Below are positions 7,205-15,229 of a stretch of DNA of 54,893 nt, piece by piece. The stretch covers positions 1 through 54,893 of the forward strand of contig CANQOL010000021.1 of NCBI GenBank assembly GCA_947625475.1, written 5' to 3'. Numbering within the stretch: position 1 is the stretch's first letter; each line of letters starts with the position of its first letter. The stretch comes from an uncultured Acetatifactor sp. GTDB lineage: Bacteria; Bacillota; Clostridia; Lachnospirales; Lachnospiraceae. Position numbers and translations under genes: made by a program. A model generated the notes under the pieces. It saw only the letters and a list, made by a program, of their open reading frames with translations. It had not been told where the DNA came from and did not search any database.

Positions 7205-9106
7205 ATGCCGGGAATGAGACCTATACCGCGGGGACAGAAGCCCCAGGTGAAAAACCCTGGGAAGCTGTTCGCCCGCCTGATGAAATATGTGCTGCACTAT
7301 TACAAATTTTCCTGCCTGTTTGTGGTGATCTTCATCTTTGTGGGGGTGCTGGCCAATGTGCAGGGGACGCTGTTTACCAGAGACCTGATTGACGAGTATA
7401 TCACGCCCTTTCTGCTGACGGACCACCCTAATTTTGCCCCCCTGGCCAGAGCCATCGGGCGGGTGGCTGTCTTTTACGCCATCGGGGTTTTGTCCAACTA
7501 TGCCTACAACCGGATCATGATCAACGTGACCCAGGGAGTGCTCAGAAATCTGCGGAACGCCCTGTTTGAGCATATGGAGAAGCTGCCCATCAAATATTTT
7601 GACACCCACTCCCACGGCAATATCATGTCCATTTACACCAACGATATCGACACCCTGCGGCAGCTGATCAGCCAGAGTATCCCTCAGATCATCAACAGCG
7701 CCGTAACGGTGGTCAGCGTGTTTGTCAGCATGGTGGTGCTGAGCATCCCCCTGACGGTGCTCACCCTGCTGATGGTGTGCGTGGTGCTGTTCTGCTCCCG
7801 GTTCGCCGCAAGCCGAAGCGGCAGGTATTTCCTGGAGCAGCAGGTGAATCTGGGCAATCTCAACGGCTTTATCGAGGAAATGATGAAGGGGCAGAAGGTG
7901 GTGAAGGTCTTCTGCCATGAAGAGGAAAATCAGAAAAGGTTCCGGGAGCTCAACGACCGGCTCTATGTCAGCGCTGACAGAGCCAACACCTTCGCCAATA
8001 TCCTGGGGCCCATCAACGCCCAGTTGGGCAATGTGAGCTATGTGATCTGCGCCATTGCGGGAGGCGTCCTGGCCCTGAATCATATCGGAGGGCTGACCCT
8101 GGGCGGCCTGGCCAGCTTCCTTACCTTCAACAAGAGCTTCAACATGCCCATCAACCAGGTGAGCCAGCAGCTGAACGCCATTGTCATGGCTCTGGCGGGC
8201 ACGGAGCGGGTCTTTGGCCTGATGGATGAGCCGGTGGAGGTGGATCAGGGCTATGTGACTTTGGTCAACGCCAGGGAGGAGAACGGAGAGCTGGTGGAGA
8301 CAGAGGAACACACCGGAAGATGGGCCTGGAAGCATACCCATCAGGCGGACGGCTCCGTGGAGTACAAGGAGCTGAAGGGGAATGTGGTCTTCGACGGGGT
8401 GGACTTTGGCTACAACGACGATCACATGGTGCTCCACGATATCCGTCTCTACGCCGAGCCGGGCCAGAAGATCGCCTTTGTGGGCTCCACGGGAGCGGGC
8501 AAGACCACCATCACCAACCTGATCAACCGCTTTTACGATATTCAGGACGGCAAGATCCGCTACGACGGCATCAATATCAATAAGATGAAGAAGGCAGACC
8601 TGCGCAGATCCCTGGGCATCGTGCTGCAGGATACCCATCTCTTTACCGGAACCGTAAAGGAAAATATCCGCTTCGGCAAGCTGGACGCCACCGATCAGGA
8701 GGTGGAGGCGGCGGCCAGGCTGGCCAACGCGGACGGCTTTATCCGCAGGCTCCCCCAGGGGTATGATACGCTGCTCACCGGGGACGGAGCCAACTTAAGC
8801 CAGGGCCAGAGACAGCTTCTGGCCATTGCCCGGGCAGCCATCGCCAACCCGCCTGTGCTGATCTTAGACGAGGCCACCAGCTCCATCGACACCCGGACAG
8901 AGCGCATTGTGCAGGAGGGCATGGACCGGCTCATGAAGGGGCGGACCACCTTTGTCATTGCCCACCGGCTCTCCACGGTCAAAAACTCCGACTGCATCAT
9001 GGTCCTGGAGCAGGGCCGGATCATTGAGCGGGGCACCCACGATCAGCTCATCGCCCAGAAGGGCAAATATTATCAGCTCTACACGGGCAACGCCATCGGG
9101 GCGTAG
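7205..9106 (+). CDS. Heterodimeric ABC exporter, catalytic subunit
   Basis: 633 residues with six predicted membrane spans, then an ATPase domain. Walker A is GSTGAGKT, Walker [10 protein letters not shown] with the catalytic Glu, and the switch is VIAHRLS, all canonical. The signature is LSQGQ rather than LSGGQ, as expected when this signature faces the degenerate site of the partner at 5439-7187. An insertion of about 40 residues (near 350-390) lies between the membrane and ATPase domains. It starts 17 bases after the first subunit, behind GGAGGAG, and is part of the MarR-regulated operon. Confidence 0.9.
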   Translation: MPGMRPIPRGQKPQVKNPGKLFARLMKYVLHYYKFSCLFVVIFIFVGVLANVQGTLFTRDLIDEYITPFLLTDHPNFAPLARAIGRVAVFYAIGVLSNYAYNRIMINVTQGVLRNLRNALFEHMEKLPIKYFDTHSHGNIMSIYTNDIDTLRQLISQSIPQIINSAVTVVSVFVSMVVLSIPLTVLTLLMVCVVLFCSRFAASRSGRYFLEQQVNLGNLNGFIEEMMKGQKVVKVFCHEEENQKRFRELNDRLYVSADRANTFANILGPINAQLGNVSYVICAIAGGVLALNHIGGLTLGGLASFLTFNKSFNMPINQVSQQLNAIVMALAGTERVFGLMDEPVEVDQGYVTLVNAREENGELVETEEHTGRWAWKHTHQADGSVEYKELKGNVVFDGVDFGYNDDHMVLHDIRLYAEPGQKIAFVGSTGAGKTTITNLINRFYDIQDGKIRYDGININKMKKADLRRSLGIVLQDTHLFTGTVKENIRFGKLDATDQEVEAAARLANADGFIRRLPQGYDTLLTGDGANLSQGQRQLLAIARAAIANPPVLILDEATSSIDTRTERIVQEGMDRLMKGRTTFVIAHRLSTVKNSDCIMVLEQGRIIERGTHDQLIAQKGKYYQLYTGNAIGA

Positions 9107-9188
9107 GGCCCTTTGCCCGTGGGAGACCCTTGGAAGAGCCCGTGGGGGATCCCGTGGGAAAGCCTTTGGGAGGGCCGCCGGCCGGGAG

Positions 9189-9217
9189 TTGCCTATCCGG
9201 CAGTTTTGTGTTATACT
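9189..9217 (+). promoter_or_regulatory. Promoter of trpS
   Basis: TTGCCT (9189-9194), 17 bp, TATACT (9212-9217). A short GCCGG/CCGGC stem (9181-9185 / 9197-9201) followed by AGTTTT overlaps it and may terminate the ABC operon weakly. Bases 9115-9175 before it contain several CCCGTGGG-like direct repeats. Confidence 0.75.
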
Positions 9218-9287
9218 GTGTCTCAACAACAGAAAAGACTCGGGCGGGAAGAGACAGATTTCGGCTCCAGGGGGAAAAGAGGGAAAA

Positions 9288-10382
9288 ATGGATAAGATCA
9301 TACTGACGGGGGACAGACCCACGGGAAGGCTTCATGTGGGACATTATGTGGGGTCCTTAAGGAGAAGGGTGGAGCTGCAGAACTCCGGCGAATATAAGAA
9401 GGTCTATATTATGATCGCGGACGCCCAGGCGCTCACGGACAACATTGAGAATCCGGAGAAGGTGAGGCAGAACATCATCGAGGTGGCTCTGGATTATCTC
9501 TCCTGCGGGCTGGACCCGGCGAAAACCACCCTGCTGATTCAGTCCCAGATTCCGGAGCTGTGCGAGCTGACCTTCTACTATATGGATCTGGTGACGGTCT
9601 CCCGGCTGCAGCGCAATCCTACGGTGAAGAACGAGATCCAGATGCGCAACTTTGAGGCCAGCATCCCGGTGGGGTTCTTCACCTACCCCATCAGCCAGGC
9701 GGCGGACATCACCGCCTTCAAGGCCACCACGGTGCCTGTGGGGGACGATCAGCTGCCCATGATCGAGCAGACCAAGGAGATCGTGCACAAGTTCAACACC
9801 GTGTACGCGCCGGTGCTGGTGGATCCCCAGGCCCTGCTGCCGGAGAACGAGGCCTGCATGCGGCTGCCGGGCATCGACGGGCGGGCCAAGATGAGCAAAT
9901 CCCTGGGCAACTGCATCTATCTGGCGGACACGGCGGACGAGGTGCGCAAGAAAATCATGAGCATGTACACAGACCCCCAGCATCTGCAGGTGTCCGATCC
10001 GGGGCATCTGGAGGGGAACACGGTGTTCACCTATCTGGACGCCTTCTGCAGGACGGAGCACTTTGGCCGGTATCTGCCGGAGTATGCGGATTTGGATGAG
10101 CTGAAGGCCCATTACCGGAGAGGCGGCCTGGGGGATGTGAAGGTGAAAAAGTTCCTGAACAATATTGTGCAGGAGGAGCTGGAACCTATTCGGGAGCGCA
10201 GGAAGATGTTCGAGAGGGATATCCCGGCGATCTTTGAGATCCTGAAAAAGGGGAGCGAAGCGGCCAGAGAGGCGGCGGCCCAGACCCTTTCGGAGGTAAA
10301 GAGCGCCATGCGCATCAACTATTTTGAGGATGCGGAGCTGATCCGGGAACAGGCGGCAAAGTATGAAGAAGGACAGGGATGA
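9288..10382 (+). CDS. trpS: Tryptophanyl-tRNA synthetase
   Basis: 364 residues, slightly longer than the usual 330. The class I signatures are present: [12 protein letters not shown] (HIGH-like, about residues 12-23) and KMSKS at 201-205. The enzyme charges tRNA(Trp) with tryptophan in the cytoplasm. The start ATG at 9288 is preceded by GGGAAAA and matches the conserved N-terminus [18 protein letters not shown]; the frame is open far upstream but without family similarity. The last 20 bases overlap the next gene, suggesting translational coupling. No T-box leader was found. Confidence 0.95.
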   Translation: MDKIILTGDRPTGRLHVGHYVGSLRRRVELQNSGEYKKVYIMIADAQALTDNIENPEKVRQNIIEVALDYLSCGLDPAKTTLLIQSQIPELCELTFYYMDLVTVSRLQRNPTVKNEIQMRNFEASIPVGFFTYPISQAADITAFKATTVPVGDDQLPMIEQTKEIVHKFNTVYAPVLVDPQALLPENEACMRLPGIDGRAKMSKSLGNCIYLADTADEVRKKIMSMYTDPQHLQVSDPGHLEGNTVFTYLDAFCRTEHFGRYLPEYADLDELKAHYRRGGLGDVKVKKFLNNIVQEELEPIRERRKMFERDIPAIFEILKKGSEAAREAAAQTLSEVKSAMRINYFEDAELIREQAAKYEEGQG

Positions 10383-11433
10383 ATTTGATTTTTTGGAGGA
10401 AAAGGGCGCTGGGGTGCTGGGAAAGATTCTGGCGGCGGTGGGCGCCGTCGCGCTGATCGTGGTCTTCTGCGCCCTGGTCTGGGTGATGACCCACAGGGAG
10501 CAGAGGGAGCCCATCCAGAGCACGTCCCCCTCCGATGAGGCCGGGGTGGATGTGCCTGTGGGGGAGACCCTGCCCGCGGACCGTTATGAACCGGAGCCCC
10601 AGGAGACGGGCTCCGGGCAGGAGGAGCTGCCCGGCGGGGAGGACTTCCCGGATGTGGCCATGGACTTCACCCAGGTGGAGGAAACCGTGACCGCCAAGGA
10701 TGTGACTAATCTGCGCAGCGAGCCCAGCACCAACGGCGGGGACGCCACCGTGGTGGTGCAGCTGAAAAACGGCCAGACCGCTGTGAGGACCGGCATCAAT
10801 GAGGTGACGGGCTGGTCCCGGGTGGTCTACGGCGGGCAGGTGCTCTATGCGGTGAATCAGTATTTGACCACGGAGATTTCCGGGGAAGCAGGGGAGCAGG
10901 AGAAAGGGGCTGATACCCAGGAGGATGAATCCTCGCCCTCCCAGCCGCCTGCCGGGGAGGACTCCCCCCAGGCCCGGGAGCCGGAAGAGACGGAGAGCCC
11001 GGTCCAGGAGCCGGAGACGGCGGGGAGCGGGGAGCCTGCTTCGGCGGCGGAGCCCCAGGAGGGCCTTGCCGCCGGGGGAGAGGGAGCCTCCCAGGAGGGG
11101 CAGGCCCCGGCCGGGGGAGTGGCCCAGGAGGGGGCGGATCCGCCGGCCCACGGACTTTCCCAGGACGGGAAGAGCTTTGCCACCTATGACGGCAGGGTGA
11201 TCACCTTCCAGGAGGCGGACGATTGGGTATCCCCCAAGAACCGGGTCAACCTGAGGGGAGAGCCCAGTACCTCCGAGGGCAACGGCACCATACATGCCAC
11301 CCTGGAATACGGGGAAAAGGTCCATCGGATCGGAGTCAGCCAGACAGAAGGATCCCAGGGATGGTCCCAGGTGGAGTACAACGGGGAAATCCTGTATGCG
11401 GTCACCAGCTATTTATACGTGGTGGAGGAATAA
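10363..11433 (+). CDS. Membrane-anchored protein with two bacterial SH3 domains
   Basis: 356 residues. A cytoplasmic N-terminus is followed by one membrane helix (about residues 20-42). Outside are two SH3b domains, about 105-165 (with VTNLRSEPS) and 288-352 (with VNLRGEPST). Between them lies a Pro/Glu/Ser-rich linker of about 115 residues. SH3b domains usually bind peptidoglycan or wall peptides. There is no catalytic domain, so it is probably a wall-associated accessory protein. It overlaps the trpS end by 20 bases and is followed by a terminator-like hairpin. Confidence 0.8.
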   Translation: MKKDRDEFDFLEEKGAGVLGKILAAVGAVALIVVFCALVWVMTHREQREPIQSTSPSDEAGVDVPVGETLPADRYEPEPQETGSGQEELPGGEDFPDVAMDFTQVEETVTAKDVTNLRSEPSTNGGDATVVVQLKNGQTAVRTGINEVTGWSRVVYGGQVLYAVNQYLTTEISGEAGEQEKGADTQEDESSPSQPPAGEDSPQAREPEETESPVQEPETAGSGEPASAAEPQEGLAAGGEGASQEGQAPAGGVAQEGADPPAHGLSQDGKSFATYDGRVITFQEADDWVSPKNRVNLRGEPSTSEGNGTIHATLEYGEKVHRIGVSQTEGSQGWSQVEYNGEILYAVTSYLYVVEE

Positions 11434-11437
11434 AACG

Positions 11438-11472
11438 GCGTCAAGACAGTCTGAGAGGACTGTTTTTGACGC
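11438..11472 (+). terminator. Hairpin terminator after the SH3 gene
   Basis: GCGTCAA (11438-11444) pairs with TTGACGC (11466-11472), and inside it ACAGTC pairs with GACTGT around TGAGAG. The inner stem is directly followed by TTTTT, giving an intrinsic terminator form. It starts five bases after the stop codon. Confidence 0.7.
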
Positions 11473-11570
11473 TTATATAATTTAATGGGAATCTGGGCAT
11501 GATAACTCTGAAAAAACAGACAGAGCCGGGCCGGCAGCTTGGGCGTCCGGCAGGATAGGAGGAGCAAAGC

Positions 11571-12608
11571 ATGCATCAGAGGTTGGGAAGAGCCAGCGTG
11601 AGGCTGGAGGAAGGGGTCTACATCCGGGAGAGCGCCAGCGTTGTGGGAACCAAGGAGGGGCAGGGTCCGCTGGGATCCTTTTTTGATATGGTGGGAAGCG
11701 ACGATATGTTTGGGTGCGGCACCTGGGAGGAGGCGGAGAGCAGTCTTCAGAAGGACGCGGTGTATCTGGCCTTGGGAAAGGCCGGGCTGAAGCCGGAGGA
11801 TATGAACTATATTTTTGCGGGGGATCTGTTGGGACAGTCCATCGCCACATCCTTTGGCCTGGCGCAGTATGGGATCCCTCTTTTCGGGGTGTACGGGGCC
11901 TGTTCCACCTGCGGGGAGTCCCTGCTTTTGGGGACCATGGCTTTGGCAGGGGGCTTTGGAGAGTATGCGGTCTGCGTCACCTCCAGCCACTTTGCAAGCG
12001 CGGAGAAGGAGTTCCGCTTCCCGCTGGAGTATGGGAACCAGAGGCCTCTCTCTGCCAGCTGGACTGTGACGGGGAGCGGGGCCTTTGTGCTGGGGAGGGA
12101 GCCGGGGGAGCACGCCAGGGCCCGGATCACCGGCATGACGGTGGGAAAGATTGTGGATTACGGATTGAAGGATTCCATGAACATGGGCGCCTGCATGGCC
12201 CCCGCGGCCGCCTCCACCATAGAGAGGCATTTCCGGGATTTCGAGAGCGGCCCGCAGGATTATGACAGGATCATCACCGGGGACCTGGGCAGCGTGGGGC
12301 AGACGGTGCTGATCGATCTGCTGCGGGAGAAGGGCTACGACATCTCCCAGGTGCATACGGACTGCGGCATGGAGATCTATGACGCCGAGACCCAGGATAC
12401 CCACGCGGGGGGCAGCGGCTGCGGCTGCAGTGCGGTCACCCTCTCCGCCTATATCCTGCGGCAGCTGGAGGAAAAGAGCTGGAAAAAGGTGCTCTTTGCC
12501 CCTACGGGCGCACTGCTGAGCAAGACGAGCTTTAACGAGGGAAAGAGCGTGCCGGGCATCGCCCACGCGCTGGTGATCGAGAGCACCGCGGACCCGCGCC
12601 CTGCCTGA
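11571..12608 (+). CDS. spoVAD: Stage V sporulation protein AD
   Basis: 345 residues with a thiolase-like fold. ASVVGTKEGQGPLGSFFD near the N-terminus, a GACSTCGES segment near residue 111 and the glycine-rich GGSGCGCSA segment are typical of SpoVAD. SpoVAD is a cytoplasmic-face component of the SpoVA channel and binds dipicolinic acid for uptake into the forespore. The usual neighbours spoVAC and spoVAE are absent on either side; spoVAE lies 2.2 kb downstream and spoVAC is not in the window. The start is supported by GGAGGAG. CATGATA at 11498-11504 resembles a sigma-G -10, but no convincing -35 was found. Confidence 0.92.
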   Translation: MHQRLGRASVRLEEGVYIRESASVVGTKEGQGPLGSFFDMVGSDDMFGCGTWEEAESSLQKDAVYLALGKAGLKPEDMNYIFAGDLLGQSIATSFGLAQYGIPLFGVYGACSTCGESLLLGTMALAGGFGEYAVCVTSSHFASAEKEFRFPLEYGNQRPLSASWTVTGSGAFVLGREPGEHARARITGMTVGKIVDYGLKDSMNMGACMAPAAASTIERHFRDFESGPQDYDRIITGDLGSVGQTVLIDLLREKGYDISQVHTDCGMEIYDAETQDTHAGGSGCGCSAVTLSAYILRQLEEKSWKKVLFAPTGALLSKTSFNEGKSVPGIAHALVIESTADPRPA

Positions 12609-12654
12609 CCGGCGGGCGCCTGACTGAGCCCCGCCCGATCTGGGGGCGGCGGTA

Positions 12655-12683
12655 TTGCGCTTTCCGGCCTCCTTTGCTATAAT
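12655..12683 (+). promoter_or_regulatory. Promoter of the diacylglycerol glycosyltransferase gene
   Basis: TTGCGC (12655-12660), 17 bp, perfect TATAAT (12678-12683), about 90 bases upstream of the ATG at 12771. Confidence 0.75.
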
Positions 12684-12770
12684 ATTTTCTTTAGAGGGCG
12701 GTGCCGGCGGGGAGAAGGAGCCTCTGCCTTAGCCGGCCGGCACAAAAGAAAGGACCGTGATCAGAGCACC

Positions 12771-13886
12771 ATGAATGTGTTGTTACTTTCCTGCGGGACC
12801 GGCGGCGGCCACGACAGCGCCTGCGCGGCGATCGGGCAGGAGCTCACCGCGAGAGGGCATCATGTTGAGATGATGAATCCCTATCTGCTGAAAGGGATGA
12901 AGACCGCGGATGCGGTTAACAACGCCTACAATCTTCTGGCCCGGAAGGCGCCTTCCGCTTTCGGGATGGTGTACCGTCTGGGAAACGCCTACCGCAGGCT
13001 GCCGGTTTCGTCGCCTGTCTATCAGCTGAACAGGCGGATGGTTCCGCTTCTGGAGAGCTTTATCCGGGAAAATCCCTGCGACGCCGTCGTGACGACCCAT
13101 CTTTTTCCGGCGGAGATCCTTACAAACATGAAGCGGCAGGGGAAGGCTGTCCCCAGGACCTATTTTATCGCAACGGATTATACCTGCATCCCGTTTACGG
13201 AGGAAACCGACTGCGACCGCTATGTGATCCCCTCCGGGGAGCTGACGGAGGAATTCGCGGCGAGAGGGATTCCCAGGGAGAAGATTGTGCCCCTCGGCAT
13301 CCCCGTAAGGCGGCAGTTTAGGGAGAGGATGGACCGGGGGGAGGCCAGGAGGATCCTCGGCCTGGATCCGGAGGCGAAATATATCCTGGTTGCGGGCGGG
13401 AGCATCGGCGCGGGACAGATCGGGCAGATCATTCCGCTGCTGCTGGATTACTATGGGGACACAGTCCGGCTGATCGTGATCTGCGGCAGTAATCAGGCGC
13501 TGTACCATAATCTGGAGCAGGCTTACGGGGAGAGATGCACCGTGCTGGAGTACACCTCCCAGATGGCGGAGTATATGCGCGCCTGCGACCTGTTCCTTTC
13601 CAAGCCCGGGGGGCTTTCCTCCACGGAGGCGGCCGTGATCGGCACCGGGCTGATCCATATTACGCCGATCCCCGGGTGCGAAACCCGAAATATGTCTTTC
13701 TTTGAGCGCCGCGGGATGTGCCTCGCCGTGCACTATCCGAAGCGCCAGCTGCTGGAGGCCTGCGATACCCTGCTGGAGGATGGTCCCCGGCGGCAGATGT
13801 GTGCCAATCAGCACAGAGAGATCCCGCCGGATGCGGCCTCCCGGGTCTGCGGGCTGGTGGAAAATCTGCGGCAGCCCGCCCTATAG
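12771..13886 (+). CDS. MGDG-synthase/UgtP-like GT28 glycosyltransferase
   Basis: 371 residues with a two-lobe GT-B fold. The N-terminal lobe begins LLLSCGTGGGHDSACAAI, the glycine-rich loop of MGDG synthases, UgtP and MurG. The C-terminal lobe has the sugar-nucleotide region LFLSKPGGLSSTEA with the conserved Gly-Gly and Glu. Family members add hexoses to diacylglycerol at the inner face of the membrane, making glycolipids that can anchor lipoteichoic acid. An LTA-synthase-like gene lies 1.3 kb downstream, consistent with that. The exact sugar and acceptor cannot be read from the sequence. Confidence 0.82.
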   Translation: MNVLLLSCGTGGGHDSACAAIGQELTARGHHVEMMNPYLLKGMKTADAVNNAYNLLARKAPSAFGMVYRLGNAYRRLPVSSPVYQLNRRMVPLLESFIRENPCDAVVTTHLFPAEILTNMKRQGKAVPRTYFIATDYTCIPFTEETDCDRYVIPSGELTEEFAARGIPREKIVPLGIPVRRQFRERMDRGEARRILGLDPEAKYILVAGGSIGAGQIGQIIPLLLDYYGDTVRLIVICGSNQALYHNLEQAYGERCTVLEYTSQMAEYMRACDLFLSKPGGLSSTEAAVIGTGLIHITPIPGCETRNMSFFERRGMCLAVHYPKRQLLEACDTLLEDGPRRQMCANQHREIPPDAASRVCGLVENLRQPAL

Positions 13887-13909
13887 TCCGCGGCAGGGGC
13901 TTTCGCAGA

Positions 13910-13966
13910 CTAAAATCTTAGGAAAGTATAAAATCTATTGCAAACCGGAAACGATTTTAGTAAAAT
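13910..13966 (+). promoter_or_regulatory. Promoter with flanking inverted repeat
   Basis: TTGCAA (13938-13943), 17 bp, TAAAAT (13961-13966). CTAAAATC (13910-13917) and GATTTTAG (13953-13960) are perfect inverted repeats 43 bp apart centre to centre, the right one abutting the -10 box. This suggests a regulator binding both sites on one DNA face. It is the likely promoter for 14014-15132. Confidence 0.6.
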
Positions 13967-14013
13967 ATCCAGAGAAATGACAGGAAAGCGACGGAGGAGG
14001 GGCGGCGCGGGAT

Positions 14014-14256
14014 ATGCGGGATATGGTATTTAAGATGGAGCGGCCGGGCCTGCTGAAGGAGGGAGACCGGGTCACAGTCACGGAGGGGCTTCTGCCCAGC
14101 AATTATTATTACACGATCGACCCCTCGCTGGCCATGTCGGGCAATATCCCCTTTCGGGACAGGCTAAAATCCAGAGAGGGCGAAGTGGTGAAGGTGGAGG
14201 AAAATGCCAGAGGCTATTACGTCACGGCCCGCTTCCCGGAGCCGGAGGCCTCCTGA
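14014..14256 (+). CDS. Small hypothetical protein with possible SH3-like barrel
   Basis: 80 residues, not recognised. The pattern LKEGDRVTVTEG near the N-terminus and GEVVKVEENARGYYVTARF near the C-terminus resembles a small beta barrel of the SH3/KOW type. There is no signal peptide or membrane segment, so it is probably cytoplasmic. ATG at 14014 has GGAGGAGG at 13993-14000, a longer spacing than usual. It sits between a promoter and ridA and is likely co-transcribed with ridA and spoVAE. Confidence 0.6.
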   Translation: MRDMVFKMERPGLLKEGDRVTVTEGLLPSNYYYTIDPSLAMSGNIPFRDRLKSREGEVVKVEENARGYYVTARFPEPEAS

Positions 14257-14292
14257 GAGGATAAAATCATACAAAGAAAAGAGGTTGGACAC

Positions 14293-14676
14293 ATGCTGAA
14301 AAAAATAGCTACAGACAAGGCCCCTGCGGCCATCGGACCTTATTCCCAGGGCGTGAGGGCGGGAGAATTCTTTTTCTCATCCGGCCAGATCGCATTGGAT
14401 CCGGCCAGCGGACAGGTGGTGGGAGAGACCATCACTGAGCAGGCTCACCGCGTGATGCAGAACCTGGAGGCTGTGCTGGCGGCGGCCGGCGCGGACTTTG
14501 ACCGGGTGGTCAAGACCACCTGCTTTTTGGCGGATATGGAGGATTTTGGGGCCTTCAACCAGGTCTATGGCACCTATTTTACCCAGAAGCCTGCCAGAAG
14601 CTGCGTGGCGGTGAAGACTCTGCCCAAGAATGTGCTCTGTGAGGTGGAGGTCATTGCCTATCTGGGATCGGAGTGA
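14293..14676 (+). CDS. ridA: RidA-family enamine/imine deaminase
   Basis: 127 residues, full length for the YjgF/YER057c/UK114 family. AAIGPYSQGVRAGEFFFSSG near the N-terminus and KNVLCEVEVIAYL at the end are family signatures, with the conserved Cys-Glu near the C-terminus. Two features differ slightly from archetypal RidA: the usual catalytic Arg lies in the PARSCVAVKTLP segment, and its Ser-Cys replaces the common Ala. RidA hydrolyses reactive 2-aminoacrylate formed by PLP enzymes. ATG at 14293 follows AAGAGG. Confidence 0.88.
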   Translation: MLKKIATDKAPAAIGPYSQGVRAGEFFFSSGQIALDPASGQVVGETITEQAHRVMQNLEAVLAAAGADFDRVVKTTCFLADMEDFGAFNQVYGTYFTQKPARSCVAVKTLPKNVLCEVEVIAYLGSE

Positions 14677-14775
14677 GAAAATCCTTACCTTTATTCTGCA
14701 TGGCATCCGCATAACATTTCAGAATCTACAGAAACTAGGAAGGACGCACCGCGTTTGGAAAGGGAGTATGTGGAG

Positions 14776-15132
14776 ATGGAATATGTAAATGCCTTTTGGG
14801 TGGGCGGATTGATCTGCGCGCTGGTGCAGATCCTGATGGAAAAGACCAAAATGATGCCGGGGCGCATCATGGTGCTGCTGGTGGTGACGGGGGCCTGCAT
14901 CAGTTTCCTGGGCTGGTTTGAGCCCTTTCAGGAGTTCGCGGGGGCCGGCGCCAGCGTGCCCCTTCTTGGCTTTGGCAATATCCTGATGAAGGGTGTCAAG
15001 GAGGCGGTGGACCAGCAGGGCTTTCTGGGACTGTTCTCGGGAGGCTTCAAGGCGGGCGCGGTGGGCACCTGTGCGGCGCTGGTCTTTGGCTACCTGGCCA
15101 GCCTGGTCTTTGGCCCGAAGATGAAGAGATAG
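14776..15132 (+). CDS. spoVAE: Stage V sporulation protein AE
   Basis: 118 residues, almost wholly hydrophobic, with about three to four membrane spans. The sequence MEYVNAFWVGGLICALVQIL, then LGWFEPFQEFAGAGASVPLL and the ending GYLASLVFGPKMKR are strongly SpoVAE-like. With SpoVAC it forms the inner-membrane channel for calcium-dipicolinate in spores. ATG at 14776 is preferred because family members begin MEY(L/V)NAF and AAAGGGAG lies upstream; in-frame TTG at 14755 and GTG at 14770 are alternatives. It is separated from spoVAD by three unrelated genes. Confidence 0.92.
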   Translation: MEYVNAFWVGGLICALVQILMEKTKMMPGRIMVLLVVTGACISFLGWFEPFQEFAGAGASVPLLGFGNILMKGVKEAVDQQGFLGLFSGGFKAGAVGTCAALVFGYLASLVFGPKMKR

Positions 15133-15229
15133 GTGTCGTTTACAAAAGTATACAGGGAGGGACGGGGCGCATATATTCCTATGCTGGGATGCGCCTCGAG
15201 GCATGTCCCCGCAAGGAGCAAGAGATAAA

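Noticed and set aside
9107..9287. T-box or tryptophan attenuator before trpS.
   Set aside because: No T-box sequence (GGTGGNACCGCG-like) and no Trp-codon leader peptide; only a promoter and short GC-rich repeats.
11498..11504. Sigma-G -10 element (CATGATA) before spoVAD.
   Set aside because: One base differs from consensus and no -35 fits at the right distance.
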